A DNA stretch of 64,000 nt from NCBI GenBank assembly GCA_029959085.1, contig JARWIR010000002.1:64162154-64226153 (forward strand). The letters are read 5' to 3'. Shown piece after piece: positions 1 through 15,063 of the stretch. The stretch is from Nemophila menziesii (Eukaryota > Streptophyta > Magnoliopsida > Boraginales > Hydrophyllaceae). Position numbers and translations under genes: made by a program. The notes below the pieces were generated by a model that was not told where the DNA came from, searched no databases, and saw nothing but the letters and a program-made list of their open reading frames with translations. The first letter of the stretch is position 1, and every line of letters begins with the position of its first letter.

Positions 1-1012
1 GTAACATTGCTCTGATAACAATTGATACTCTTGAATATAAACAAGAAGATTTATCAGACAAACCTTGACTAGGTGGTCTGCATTCGAATCCCTTAACATG
101 CATTTCGATTTTTCAAACGATATAGGTCCAAAAAATATCCGGCACCCAAGAAATATTAAAAAAATATACGGTGCCCAAAACAAAAAAAATTCGGTCCGAT
201 ATATTAATTAAAAAAATGGTCCAACTCAGCCAAGCCCAAAAAAAAAAGAATCGGCCCAAAAATTAATAAAAAAATTAATTCAAGGCTAATTTAAATATAT
301 GGGCTGCTGGGCTATGGGCTGCTTAATTTAAAAATATAGACTAGGCTAACCTAAATATACAATATACATCTAAGAGATAAAAACCTTTTTTTTCTTTCTT
401 TTCTTCTACAGTCGACAATATCAAAAACAAAAAAAACCTCACTTTCTTCTTCTTCTGTTCGACACAAAAAATTCTCAGAAAAAAATTCTACAATATATTC
501 AATTGGGTAACATTGCTCTGATACTAATTGTTACTCTTGAATATAAACAAGAAGGTTTATCAGAAAAACCTTGACTAGGTGGTTTGGGTTCGAATCCCTT
601 AACATACATTTCGATTTTTCAAACAATATAGGTCCAAAAAATATCCGGCGCCCAAGAAATATTAAAAAAATATCCGGCGCCCAAAACAAAAAAAAATTCC
701 GTCCGATATATTAATTAAAAAAAGGGTACAATTCAGCCAAGCCCAAAAAAAAAGAATCGGCCCAAAAATTAATAAAAAAAATTAATTCAAGGCTAATTTA
801 AATATATGGGTTGCTGGGCTATGGGCTGCTTAATTTAAACATATAGACTAGGCTAACCTAAATATACAATATACATCTAAGAGATAAAAGTTTTTTTTTC
901 TTTCTTTTCTTCTACAGTCGACAATATCAAAAACAAAAAAAATCTCACTTTCTACTTCTTCTGTTCGACACAAAAAATTCTCAGAAAACAATTCTACAAT
1001 ATATTCAATTGG

Positions 1013-2563
1013 GTAACATTGATCTGATAATAATTGTTACTCTTGAATATAAACAAGAAGGTTTATCAGAAAAACCTTGACTTGGTGGTCTGGGTTCGAA
1101 TCCCTTAACATGTATTTCGATTTTTCAAACGATATAGGTCGAAAAAATATCCGGCACCCAAAAAATATTAAAAATATATCCGGCGCCCAAACAAAAAAAA
1201 TTCGGTCCGATATATTAATTAAAAAAATGGTCCAATTCAGCCTAGCCCAAAAAACAGAATCGGCCCAAAAATTAATAAAAAAAATAAATTCAAGTCTAAT
1301 TTAAATATATGGGCTGCTTGGCTATGGGCTGCTGGGCTATGGGCTGTTTAATTTAAACATATGGACTACGCTAACCAAAATATACAATATACATCTAACA
1401 AATAAAAGTCTTTTTTTTCTTTATTTTCTTCTACTGTCGACAATATCAAAAACAAAAAAAAATCTCACTTTCTTCTTCTTCTTCTGTTCGACACAAAAAA
1501 TTCTCAGAAAAAAATTCTACAATATATTCAATTGGGTAACATTGCTCTGATACTAATTGTTACTCTTGAATATAAACAAGAAGGTTTATCAGAAAAACCT
1601 TTACTAGGTGGTATGGGTTCGAATCCCTTAACATGCATTTCGATTTTTCAAACAATATAGGTCCAAAAAATATCCGGCATCCAAAAAATATTAAAAAAAT
1701 ATCCGGCACACAAACAAAAAAAATTCGGTCTGATATATTAATTAAAAAAATGGTCTAATTCAGCCTAGCCCAAAAAAAAAGAATCGGCCCAAAAATTAAT
1801 AAAAAAAATTAATTCAAGGCTAATTTAAATATATGGGCTGCTGGGCTATGGGCTGCTTAATTTAAACATATGGACTACGCTAACCAAAATATACAATATA
1901 CATCTAACAAATAAAAGTCTTTTTTTATTCTTTCTTTTCTTCTACTGTCGACAATATCAAAAACAAAAAAAATCTCACTTTCTTCTTCTTCTGTTCGTCA
2001 CAAAAAATTCTCGTAAAAAAATTATACAATATATTCAATTGGGTAACATTGCTCTAATACCAATTGTTACTCTTAAATATAAACAAGAAGATTTATCAGA
2101 TAAACCTTGACTAGGTGGTCTGGGTTCGAATCCCTTAACATGCATTTCGATTTTTCAAACAATATAGGTCCAAAAAATGTCCGGCGCCCAAGAAATATTA
2201 AAAAAAATATCCGGCGCCCAAAAAATATTAAAAAAATATACGGCGCCCAAACAAAAAAAATTCGATCCGATATATTAATTAAAAAAATGGTCCAATTCAG
2301 CCAAGCCCAATAAAAAAGAATCGGCCCAAAAATTAATAAAAAAAATTAATTCAAGGCTAATTTAAATATATGGGCTGCTGGGCTATGGGCTGCTTAATTT
2401 AAACATATAGACTAGGATAACCTTAATATACAATATACATCTATGAGTTAAAAGCCTTTTTTTTCTTTCTTTTCTTCTACAGTCGACAATATCAAAAACA
2501 AAAAAAATCTCACTTTCATCTTCTTCTGTTCGACACAAAAAATTCTACAATATATTCAATTGG
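1013..2563. repeat. Three-unit block shared with 19080-20636 (left copy)
   Basis: The first unit carries an extra ggctatgggctgct, giving 523 bp. The second has the rare variants cctttactagg, ggcatccaaa and ggcacacaaa. The third has an extra CCGGC-containing segment. The same three peculiarities occur in the same order at 19080-20636, about 18.07 kb away, near the opposite edge of the array. Confidence 0.8.
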
Positions 2564-5500
2564 GTAACATTGCTCTGATACTAATTGTTACTCTTGAATA
2601 TAAACAAGAAGGTTTATCAGAAAAACCTTGACTAGGTGGTTTGGGTTCGAATCCCTTAATATGCATTTCGATTTTTCAAACAATATAGGTCCAAAAAATA
2701 TCCGGCGCCCAAGAAATATTAAAAAAATATCCGGCGCCCAAAACAAAAAAAATTCCGTCCGATATATTAATTAAAAAAAGGGTCCAATTCAGCCAAGCCC
2801 AAAAAAAAAGAATCGGCCCAAAAATTAATAAAAAAAATTAATTCAAGGCTAATTTAAATATATGGGTTGCTGGGCTATGGGCTGCTTAATTTAAACATAT
2901 AGACTATGCTAACCTAAATATACAATATACATCTAAGAGATAAAAGTTTTTTTTTTCTTTCTTTTCTTCTACAGTCGACAATATCAAAAACAAAAAAAAC
3001 CTCACTTTCTTCTTCTTCTGTTCGACACAAAAAATTCTCAGAAAAAAATTCTACAATATATTCAATTGGGTAACATTGCTCTGATACTAATTGTTACTCT
3101 TGAATATAAACAAGAAGGTTTATCAGAAAAACCTTGACTAGGTGGTTTGGGTTCGAATCCCTTAACATGCATTTCGATTTTTCAAACAATATAGGTCCAA
3201 AAAATATCCGGCACCCAAAAAATATTAAAAAAATATCCGGCACCCAAACAAAAAAAATTCGGTCTGATATATTAATTAAAAAAATGGTCCAATTCAGCCA
3301 AACCCAATAAAAAAGAATCGGCCCAATAATTAATAAAAAAATTAATTCAAGGCTAATTTAAATATATGGGCTGCTGGGCTATGGGCTGCTTAATTTAAAC
3401 ATATAGACTAGGCTAACCTAAATATACAATATACATCTAAGAGATAAAAGCCTTTTTTTTCTTTCTTTTCTTCTACAGACGACAATATCATAAACAAAAA
3501 AAATCTCACTTTCTTCTTCTTCTGTTCGACACAATAAATTCTCAGAGAAATATTATACAATATATTTAATTGGGTAACATTGCTCTGATACTAATTGTTA
3601 CTCTTGAATATAAACAAGAAGGTTTATCAGAAAAACCTTGACAAGGTGGTCTGGGTTCGAATCCCTTAACATGCATTTCGATTTTTCAAACAATATAGGT
3701 CCAAAAAATATTCGGCACCCAAAAAATATTAAAAAAATATCCGGCGCCCAAACAAAAAAAATTCGGTCCGATATATTAATTAAAAAAATGGTCCAATTAA
3801 GCCTAGCCCAAAAAAAAAGAATCGGCCCAAAAATTAATAAAAAAAATTAATTCAAGACTAATTTAAATATATGGGCTGCTGGGCTATGGGTTGCTTAATT
3901 TAAACATATAGACTAGGCTAACCTAAATATACAATATACATCTAAGAGATAAAAACTTTTTTTTTCTTTCTTTTCTTCTAAATTGGACAATATCAAAAAC
4001 AAAAAAAATCTCACTTTCTACTTCTTCTGTTCGACACAAAAAATTCTCAGAAAACAATTCTACAATATATTCAATTGGTAACATTGCTCTGATACTAATT
4101 GTTAGTCTTGAATATAAACAAGAAGGTTTATCAGAAAAACCTTGACTAGGTGGTCTGGGTTCGAATCCCTTAACATGCATTTCGATTTTTCAAACAATAT
4201 AGGTCCAAAAAATATCCGGCACCCAAAAAATATTAAAGAAATATCCGGCGCCCAAACCAAAAAAATTCGGTCCGATATATTAATTAAAAAATGGTCCAAT
4301 TCAGCCTAGCCCAAAAAAAAGAATCGGCCCAAAAATTAATAAAAATAAATAAATTCAAGGCTAATTTAAATATATGGGCTGCTGGGCTATGGGCTGCTTA
4401 ATTTAAACATATGGACTACGCTAACCAAAATATACAATATACATCTAACAAATAAAAGTCTTTTTTTCTTTCTTTTCTTCTACTGTCGACAATATCAAAA
4501 ACAAAAAAAAATCTCACTTTCTTCTTCTTCTGTTCAACACAAAAAATTCTCAGAAAACAATTCTACAATATATTCAATTGGGTAACATTGCTCTGATACT
4601 AATTGTTACTCTTGAATATAAACAAGAAGATTTATCAGAAAAACCTTGACTAGGTGGTCTGGGTTCGAATCCCTTAACATGCATTTCGATTTTTCAAACA
4701 ATATAGGTCCAAAAAATATCCGGCACCCAAAAAATATTAAAAAAATATCCGGCGCCCAAACAAAAAAAATTCGTTCCGATATATTAATTAAAAAAATGGT
4801 CCAATTCAGCCTAGACCAAAAAAAAAGTATCGGCCCAAAAATTAATAAAAAAAATAAATTCAAGGGTAATTAAATATATGGGCTGCTGGGCTATGGGCTG
4901 CTTAATTTAAACATATGGACTACGCTAACCAAAATATACAATATACATCTAACAAATAAAAGTCTTTTTTTTTCTTTCTTTTCTTCTACTGTCGACAATA
5001 TCAAAAACAAAAAAAAATTCTCAGAAAACAATTCTACAATATATTCAATTGGGTAACATTGCTCTGATACTAATTGTTACTCTTGAATATAAACAAGAAG
5101 GTTTATCAGAAAAACCTTGACTAGGTGGTTTGGGTTCGAATCCCTTAACATGCATTTCGATTTTTCAAACAATATAGGTCCAAAAAATATCCGGCACCCA
5201 AAAAATATTAAAAAAATATCCGGCACCCAAACAAAAAAAATTCGGTCCGATATATTAATTAAAAAAATGGTCCAATTCAGCCAAGCCCAATAAAAAAGAA
5301 TCGGCCCAATAATTAATAAAAAAATTAATTCAAGGCTAATTTAAATATATGGGCTGCTGGGCTATGGGTTGCTTAATTTAAACATATAGACTAGGCTAAC
5401 CTAAATATACAATATACATCTAAGAGATAAAAGCCTTTTTTTTCTTTCTTTTCTTCTACAGTCGACAATATAATAAACAAAAAAAATCTCACTTTCTTCT

Positions 5501-6557
5501 TCTTCTGTTCGACACAATAAATTCTCAGAGAAATATTATACAATATATTTAATTGGGTAACATTGCTCTGATACTAATTGTTACTCTTGAATATAAACAA
5601 GAAGGTTTATCAGAAAAACCTTGACTAGGTGGTCTGGGTTCGAATCCCTTAACAGGCATTTCGTTTTTTCAAACAATATAGGTCCAAAAAATATCCGGCA
5701 CCCAAAAAATATTAAAATAATATCCGGCGCCCAAACAAAAAAAATTCGGTCCGATATATTAATTAAAAAAATGGTCCAATTCAGCCTAGCCCAAAAAAAA
5801 AAGAATCGGCCCAAAAATTAATAAAAAAAATTAATTCAAGACTAATTTAAATATATGGGCTGCTGGGCTATGGGTTGCTTAATTTAAACATATAGACTAG
5901 GCTAACCTAAATATACAATATACATCTAAGAGATAAAAGCTTTTTTTTTCTTTCTTTTCTTCTACAGTCGACAATATCAAAAACAAAAAAAATCTCACTT
6001 TCTACTTCTTCTGTTCGACACAAAAAATTCTCAGAAAACAATTCTACAATATATTCAATTGGGTAACATTGCTCTGATACTAATTGTTACTCTTGAATAT
6101 AAACAAGAAGGTTTATCAGAAAAACCTTGACTAGTTGGTCTGGGTTCGAATCCCTTAACATGCATTAACGATATAGGTCCAAAAAATATCCGGCACCCAA
6201 AAAATATTAAAGAAATATCTGGCGCCCAAACCAAAAAAATTCGGTCCGATATATTAATTAAAAAAATGGTCCAATTCAGCCTAGCCCAAAAAAAAAGAAT
6301 CGGCCCAAAAATTAATAAAAAAAATTAATTCAAGACTAATTTAAATATATGGGCTGCTGGGCTATGGGTTGCTTAATTTAAACATATAGACTAGGCTAAC
6401 CTAAATATACAATATACATCTAAGAGATAAAAGCTTTTTTTTTCTTTCTTTTCTTCTACAGTCGACAATATCAAAAACAAAAAAAAATCTCACTTTCTAC
6501 TTCTTCTGTTCGACACAAAAAATTCTCAGAAAACAATTCTACAATATATTAAATTGG

Positions 6558-9500
6558 GTAACATTGCTCTGATACTAATTGTTACTCTTGAATATAAACA
6601 AGAAGGTTTATCAGAAAAACCTTGACTAGGTGGTCTCGGTTCGAATCCCTTAACATGCATTTCGATTTTTCAAACGATATAGGTCCAAAAAATATCCGGC
6701 ACCCAAAAAATATTAAAGAAATATCCGGCGCCCAAACCAAAAAAATTCGGTCCGATATATTAATTAAAAAAATGGTCCAATTCAGCCTAGCCCAAAAGAA
6801 AGAATCGGCCCAAAAATTAATAAAAAAAATGAATTCAATGGTAATTTAAATATATGGGCTGCTGGGCTATGGGCTGCTTAATTTAAACATATGGACTACG
6901 CTAACCAAAATATACAATATACATCTAACAAATAAAAGTCTTTTTTTTTTCTTTCTTTTCTTCTACTGTCGACAATATCAAAAAAAAAATCTCACTTTCT
7001 TCTTATTCTGTTCGACACAAAAAATTCTCAGAAAACAATTCTACAATATATTCAATTGGGTAACATTGCTCTGATACTAATTGTTACTCTTGAATATAAA
7101 CAAGAAGATTTATCAGACAAACCTTGACTAGGTGGTCTGGGTTCGAATCCCTTAACATGCATTTCGATTTTTCAAACAATATAGGTCCAAAAAATATCCG
7201 GCACCCAAAATATATTAAAAAAATATCCGGCGCCCAAACAAAAAAAATTCGGTCCGATATATTAATTAAAAAAATTGTCCAATTCAGCCTAGCCCAAAAA
7301 AAAAAAGAATCGGCCCAAAAATTAATAAAAAAAATTAATTCAAGACTAATTTAAATATATGGGCTGCTGGGCTATGGGTTGCTTAATTTAAACATATAGG
7401 CTAGGCTAACCTAAATATACAATATACATCTAAGAGATAAAAGCCTTTTTTTTCTTTCTTTTCTTCTACAGTCGACAATATCATAAACAAAAAAAATCTC
7501 ACTTTCATCTTCTTCTGTTCGACACAAAAAATTCTACAATATATTCAATTGGGTAACATTGCTCTGATACTAATTGTTACTCTTGAATATAAACAAGAAG
7601 GTTTATCAGAAAAACCTTGACTAGGTGGTTTGGGTTCGAATCCCTTAACATGCATTTCGATTTTTCAAACAATATAGGTCCAAAAAATATCCGGCACCCA
7701 AAAAATAATAAAAAAATATCCGGCACCCAAACAAAAAAAATTCGGTCCGATATATTAATTAAAAAAATGGTCCAATTCAGCCAAGCCCAATAAAAAAGAA
7801 TCGGCCCAATAATTAATAAAAAAATTAATTCAAGACTAATTTAAATATATGGGCTGCTGGGCTATGGGCTGCTTAATTTAAACATATAGACTAGGCTAAC
7901 CTAAATATACAATATACATCTAAGAGATAAAAGCCTTTTTTTTCTTTCTTTTCTTCTACAGTCGACAATATCAAAAACAAAAAAAATCTCACTTTCTTCT
8001 TCTTCTGTTCGACACGAAAAATTCTCAGAGAAAAATTCTACAATATATTTAATTGGGTAACATTGCTCTGATACTAATTGTTACTCTTGAATATAAACAA
8101 GAAGGTTTATCAGAAAAACCTTGACTAGGTGGTCTGGGTTCGAATCCCTTAACATGCATTTCGATTTTTCAAACAATATAGGTCCAAAAAATATCTGGCA
8201 CCCAAAAAATATTAAAAAAATATCCGGCGCCCAAACAAAAAAAATTCGGTCCGATATATTAATTTAAAAAATGGTCCAATTCAGCATAGCCCAAAAAAAA
8301 AGAATCGGCCCAAAAATTAATAAAAAAAATTAATTCAAGACTAATTTAAATATATGGGCTGCTGGGCTATGGGTTGCTTAATTTAAACATATAGACTAGG
8401 CTAACCTAAATATACAATATACATCTAAGAGATAAAAGCTTTTTTTTTCTTTCTTTTCTTCTACAGTCGACAATATCAAAAACAAAAAAAATCTCACTTT
8501 CTACTTCTTCTGTTCGACACAAAAAATTCTCAGAAAACAATTCTACAATATATTCAATTGGGTAACATTGCTCTGATACTAATTGTTACTCTTGAATATA
8601 AACAAGAAGGTTTATCAGAAAAACCTTGACTAGGTGGTCTGGGTTCGAATCCCTTAACATGCATTTCGATTTTCAAACGATATAGGTCCAAAAAATATCC
8701 GGCACCCAAAAAATATTAAAGAAATATCTGGCGCCCAAACCAAAAAAATTCGGTCCGATATATTAATTAAAAAAATGGTCCAATTCAGCCTAGCCCAAAA
8801 AAAAAGAATCGGCCCAAAAATTAATAAAAAAAACTAATTCAAGACTAATTTAAATATATGGGCTGCTGGGCTATGGGTTGCTTAATTTAAACATATAGAC
8901 TAGGCTAACCTAAATATACAATATACATCTAAGAGATAAAAGCTTTTTTTTTCTTTCTTTTCTTCTACAGTCGACAATATCAAAAACAAAAAAAATCTCA
9001 CTTTCTACTTCTTCTGTTCGACACAAAAAATTCCCAGAAAACAATTCTACAATATATTCAATTGGGTAACATTGCTCTGATACTAATTGTTACTCTTGAA
9101 TATAAACAAGAAGGTTTATCAGAAAAACCTTGTCTAGGTGGTCTGGGTTCGAATCCCTTAACATGCATTAACGATATAGGTCCAAAAAATATCCGGCACC
9201 CAAAAAATATTAAAGAAATATCCGGCGCCCAAACCAAAAAAATTCGGTCCGATATATTAATTAAAAAAATGGTCCAATTCAGCCTAGCCCAAAAAAAAAG
9301 AATCGGCCCAAAAATTAATAAAAAAAATTAATTCAAGACTAATTTAAATATATGGGCTGCTGGGCTATGGGTTGCTTAATTTAAACATATAGACTAGGCT
9401 AACCTAAATATACAATATACATCTAAGAGATAAAAGCTTTTTTTTTCTTTCTTTTCTTCTACAGTCGACAATATCAAAAACAAAAAAAAATCTCACTTTC

Positions 9501-9560
9501 TACTTCTTCTGTTCGACACAAAAAATTCTCAGAAAACAATTCTACAATATATTAAATTGG
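6558..9560. repeat. Higher-order repeat, copy 1 (six units, 3,003 bp)
   Basis: Six successive units of 502, 493, 504, 505, 504 and 495 bp form a block that is repeated at 9561 with the same unit lengths and the same private variants. Examples are the ctcggttcg change in the first unit, aaatatattaaa and ataggctagg in the second, and a 14 bp deletion (gcattaacgata) in the last. By eye I found no difference between the two copies. Confidence 0.9.
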
Positions 9561-12500
9561 GTAACATTGCTCTGATACTAATTGTTACTCTTGAATATAA
9601 ACAAGAAGGTTTATCAGAAAAACCTTGACTAGGTGGTCTCGGTTCGAATCCCTTAACATGCATTTCGATTTTTCAAACGATATAGGTCCAAAAAATATCC
9701 GGCACCCAAAAAATATTAAAGAAATATCCGGCGCCCAAACCAAAAAAATTCGGTCCGATATATTAATTAAAAAAATGGTCCAATTCAGCCTAGCCCAAAA
9801 GAAAGAATCGGCCCAAAAATTAATAAAAAAAATGAATTCAATGGTAATTTAAATATATGGGCTGCTGGGCTATGGGCTGCTTAATTTAAACATATGGACT
9901 ACGCTAACCAAAATATACAATATACATCTAACAAATAAAAGTCTTTTTTTTTTCTTTCTTTTCTTCTACTGTCGACAATATCAAAAAAAAAATCTCACTT
10001 TCTTCTTATTCTGTTCGACACAAAAAATTCTCAGAAAACAATTCTACAATATATTCAATTGGGTAACATTGCTCTGATACTAATTGTTACTCTTGAATAT
10101 AAACAAGAAGATTTATCAGACAAACCTTGACTAGGTGGTCTGGGTTCGAATCCCTTAACATGCATTTCGATTTTTCAAACAATATAGGTCCAAAAAATAT
10201 CCGGCACCCAAAATATATTAAAAAAATATCCGGCGCCCAAACAAAAAAAATTCGGTCCGATATATTAATTAAAAAAATTGTCCAATTCAGCCTAGCCCAA
10301 AAAAAAAAAGAATCGGCCCAAAAATTAATAAAAAAAATTAATTCAAGACTAATTTAAATATATGGGCTGCTGGGCTATGGGTTGCTTAATTTAAACATAT
10401 AGGCTAGGCTAACCTAAATATACAATATACATCTAAGAGATAAAAGCCTTTTTTTTCTTTCTTTTCTTCTACAGTCGACAATATCATAAACAAAAAAAAT
10501 CTCACTTTCATCTTCTTCTGTTCGACACAAAAAATTCTACAATATATTCAATTGGGTAACATTGCTCTGATACTAATTGTTACTCTTGAATATAAACAAG
10601 AAGGTTTATCAGAAAAACCTTGACTAGGTGGTTTGGGTTCGAATCCCTTAACATGCATTTCGATTTTTCAAACAATATAGGTCCAAAAAATATCCGGCAC
10701 CCAAAAAATAATAAAAAAATATCCGGCACCCAAACAAAAAAAATTCGGTCCGATATATTAATTAAAAAAATGGTCCAATTCAGCCAAGCCCAATAAAAAA
10801 GAATCGGCCCAATAATTAATAAAAAAATTAATTCAAGACTAATTTAAATATATGGGCTGCTGGGCTATGGGCTGCTTAATTTAAACATATAGACTAGGCT
10901 AACCTAAATATACAATATACATCTAAGAGATAAAAGCCTTTTTTTTCTTTCTTTTCTTCTACAGTCGACAATATCAAAAACAAAAAAAATCTCACTTTCT
11001 TCTTCTTCTGTTCGACACGAAAAATTCTCAGAGAAAAATTCTACAATATATTTAATTGGGTAACATTGCTCTGATACTAATTGTTACTCTTGAATATAAA
11101 CAAGAAGGTTTATCAGAAAAACCTTGACTAGGTGGTCTGGGTTCGAATCCCTTAACATGCATTTCGATTTTTCAAACAATATAGGTCCAAAAAATATCTG
11201 GCACCCAAAAAATATTAAAAAAATATCCGGCGCCCAAACAAAAAAAATTCGGTCCGATATATTAATTTAAAAAATGGTCCAATTCAGCATAGCCCAAAAA
11301 AAAAGAATCGGCCCAAAAATTAATAAAAAAAATTAATTCAAGACTAATTTAAATATATGGGCTGCTGGGCTATGGGTTGCTTAATTTAAACATATAGACT
11401 AGGCTAACCTAAATATACAATATACATCTAAGAGATAAAAGCTTTTTTTTTCTTTCTTTTCTTCTACAGTCGACAATATCAAAAACAAAAAAAATCTCAC
11501 TTTCTACTTCTTCTGTTCGACACAAAAAATTCTCAGAAAACAATTCTACAATATATTCAATTGGGTAACATTGCTCTGATACTAATTGTTACTCTTGAAT
11601 ATAAACAAGAAGGTTTATCAGAAAAACCTTGACTAGGTGGTCTGGGTTCGAATCCCTTAACATGCATTTCGATTTTCAAACGATATAGGTCCAAAAAATA
11701 TCCGGCACCCAAAAAATATTAAAGAAATATCTGGCGCCCAAACCAAAAAAATTCGGTCCGATATATTAATTAAAAAAATGGTCCAATTCAGCCTAGCCCA
11801 AAAAAAAAGAATCGGCCCAAAAATTAATAAAAAAAACTAATTCAAGACTAATTTAAATATATGGGCTGCTGGGCTATGGGTTGCTTAATTTAAACATATA
11901 GACTAGGCTAACCTAAATATACAATATACATCTAAGAGATAAAAGCTTTTTTTTTCTTTCTTTTCTTCTACAGTCGACAATATCAAAAACAAAAAAAATC
12001 TCACTTTCTACTTCTTCTGTTCGACACAAAAAATTCCCAGAAAACAATTCTACAATATATTCAATTGGGTAACATTGCTCTGATACTAATTGTTACTCTT
12101 GAATATAAACAAGAAGGTTTATCAGAAAAACCTTGTCTAGGTGGTCTGGGTTCGAATCCCTTAACATGCATTAACGATATAGGTCCAAAAAATATCCGGC
12201 ACCCAAAAAATATTAAAGAAATATCCGGCGCCCAAACCAAAAAAATTCGGTCCGATATATTAATTAAAAAAATGGTCCAATTCAGCCTAGCCCAAAAAAA
12301 AAGAATCGGCCCAAAAATTAATAAAAAAAATTAATTCAAGACTAATTTAAATATATGGGCTGCTGGGCTATGGGTTGCTTAATTTAAACATATAGACTAG
12401 GCTAACCTAAATATACAATATACATCTAAGAGATAAAAGCTTTTTTTTTCTTTCTTTTCTTCTACAGTCGACAATATCAAAAACAAAAAAAAATCTCACT

Positions 12501-12563
12501 TTCTACTTCTTCTGTTCGACACAAAAAATTCTCAGAAAACAATTCTACAATATATTAAATTGG
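9561..12563. repeat. Higher-order repeat, copy 2 (six units, 3,003 bp)
   Basis: Exact-length repeat of 6558-9560, displaced by 3,003 bp. Every diagnostic variant seen in copy 1 recurs at the same offset. A third, incomplete copy starts at 12564 and follows the pattern for about 900 bp. It then switches, at 13400-13573, to a different unit order. Confidence 0.9.
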
Positions 12564-14572
12564 GTAACATTGCTCTGATACTAATTGTTACTCTTGAATA
12601 TAAACAAGAAGGTTTATCAGAAAAACCTTGACTAGGTGGTCTCGGTTCGAATCCCTTAACATGCATTTCGATTTTTCAAACGATATAGGTCCAAAAAATA
12701 TCCGGCACCCAAAAAATATTAAAGAAATATCCGGCGCCCAAACCAAAAAAATTCGGTCCGATATATTAATTAAAAAAATGGTCCAATTCAGCCTAGCCCA
12801 AAAGAAAGAATCGGCCCAAAAATTAATAAAAAAAATGAATTCAATGGTAATTTAAATATATGGGCTGCTGGGCTATGGGCTGCTTAATTTAAACATATGG
12901 ACTACGCTAACCAAAATATACAATATACATCTAACAAATAAAAGTCTTTTTTTTTTCTTTCTTTTCTTCTACTGTCGACAATATCAAAAAAAAAATCTCA
13001 CTTTCTTCTTATTCTGTTCGACACAAAAAATTCTCAGAAAACAATTCTACAATATATTCAATTGGGTAACATTGCTCTGATACTAATTGTTACTCTTGAA
13101 TATAAACAAGAAGATTTATCAGACAAACCTTGACTAGGTGGTCTGGGTTCGAATCCCTTAACATGCATTTCGATTTTTCAAACAATATAGGTCCAAAAAA
13201 TATCCGGCACCCAAAATATATTAAAAAAATATCCGGCGCCCAAACAAAAAAAATTCGGTCCGATATATTAATTAAAAAAATTGTCCAATTCAGCCTAGCC
13301 CAAAAAAAAAAAGAATCGGCCCAAAAATTAATAAAAAAAATTAATTCAAGACTAATTTAAATATATGGGCTGCTGGGCTATGGGTTGCTTAATTTAAATA
13401 TATAGGCTAGGCTAACCTAAATATACAATATACATCTAAGAGATAAAAGCCTTTTTTTTCTTTCTTTTCTTCTACAGTCGACAATATCAAAAACAAAAAA
13501 AATCTCACTTTCTACTTCTTCTGTTCGACACAAAAAATTCCCAGAAAACAATTCTACAATATATTCAATTGGGTAACATTGCTCTGATACTAATTGTTAC
13601 TCTTGAATATAAACAAGAAGGTTTATCAGAAAAACCTTGTCTAGGTGGTCTGGGTTCGAATCCCTTAACATGCATTAACGATATAGGTCCAAAAAATATC
13701 CGGCACCCAAAAAATATTAAAGAAATATCTGGCGCCCAAACCAAAAAAATTCGGTCCGATATATTAATTAAAAAAATGGTCCAATTCAGCCTAGCCCAAA
13801 AAAAAAAGAATCGGCCAAAAAATTAATAAAAAAAATTAATTCAAGACTAATTTAAATATATGGGCTGCTGGGCTATGGGTTGCTTAATTTAAACATATAG
13901 ACTAGGCTAACCTAAATATACAATATACATCTAAGAGATAAAAGCTTTTTTTTTCTTTCTTTTCTTCTACAGTCGACAATATCAAAAACAAAAAAAATCT
14001 CACTTTCTACTTCTTCTGTTCGACACAAAAAATTCCCAGAAAACAATTCTACAATATATTCAATTGGGTAACATTGCTTTGATACTAATTGTTACTCTTG
14101 AATATAAACAAGAAGGTTTATTAGAAAAACCTTGTCTAGGTGGTCTGGGTTCGAATCCCTTAACATGCATTTCGATTTTTCAAACGATATAGGTCCAAAA
14201 AATATCCGGCACCCAAAAAATATTAAAGAAATATCCGGCGCCCAAACCAAAAAAATTCGGTCCGATATATTAATTAAAAAAATGGTCCAATTCAGCCTAG
14301 CCCAAAAAAAAAGAATCGGCCCAAAAATTAATAAAAAAAATTAATTCAAGACTAATTTAAATATATGGGCTGCTGGTCTATGGGTTGCTTAATTTAAACA
14401 TATAGACTAGGCTAACCTAAATATACAATATACATCTAAGAGATAAAAGCTTTTTTTTTCTTTCCTTTCTTCTACAGTCGACAATATCAAAAACAAAAAA
14501 AATCTCACTTTCTACTTCTTCTGTTCGACACAAAAAATTCTCAGAAAACAATTCTACAATATATTCAATTGG
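10556..14572. repeat. Array block duplicated at 15064-19079 (left copy)
   Basis: Eight successive unit starts (10556 to 14068) recur at 15064 to 18576 with constant offsets of 4,508-4,509 bp and the same unit types in the same order. The types include the unit with ctcggttcg and the units with the gcattaacgata deletion. The copies differ by scattered substitutions, so this duplication is older than the 3,003 bp one or has been repaired less. Confidence 0.8.
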
Positions 14573-15063
14573 GTAACATTGATCTGATACTAATTGTTAC
14601 TCTTGAATATAAACAAGAAGGTTTATCAGAAAAACTTTGACTAGGTGGTCTGGGTTCGAATCCATTAACATGCATTTCGATTTTTCAAACGATATAGGTC
14701 CAAAAAATATCCGGCACCCAAAAAATATTAAAGAAATATCCGGCGCCCAAACCAAAAAAATTCGGTCCGATATATTAATTAAAAAAATGGTCCAATTCAG
14801 CGAAGCCCAATAAAAAAGAATCGGCCCAAAAATTAATAAAAAAAATTAATTCAAGGCTAATTTAAATATATGGGCTGCTGGGCTATGGGCTGCTTAATTT
14901 AAACATATAGACTAGGCTAACCTAAATATACAATATACATCTAAGAGATAAAAGCCTTTTTTTTCTTTCTTTTCTTCTACAGTCGACAATATCAAAAACA
15001 AAAAAAATCTCACTTTCATCTTCTTCTGTTCGACACAAAAAATTCTACAATATATTCAATTGG

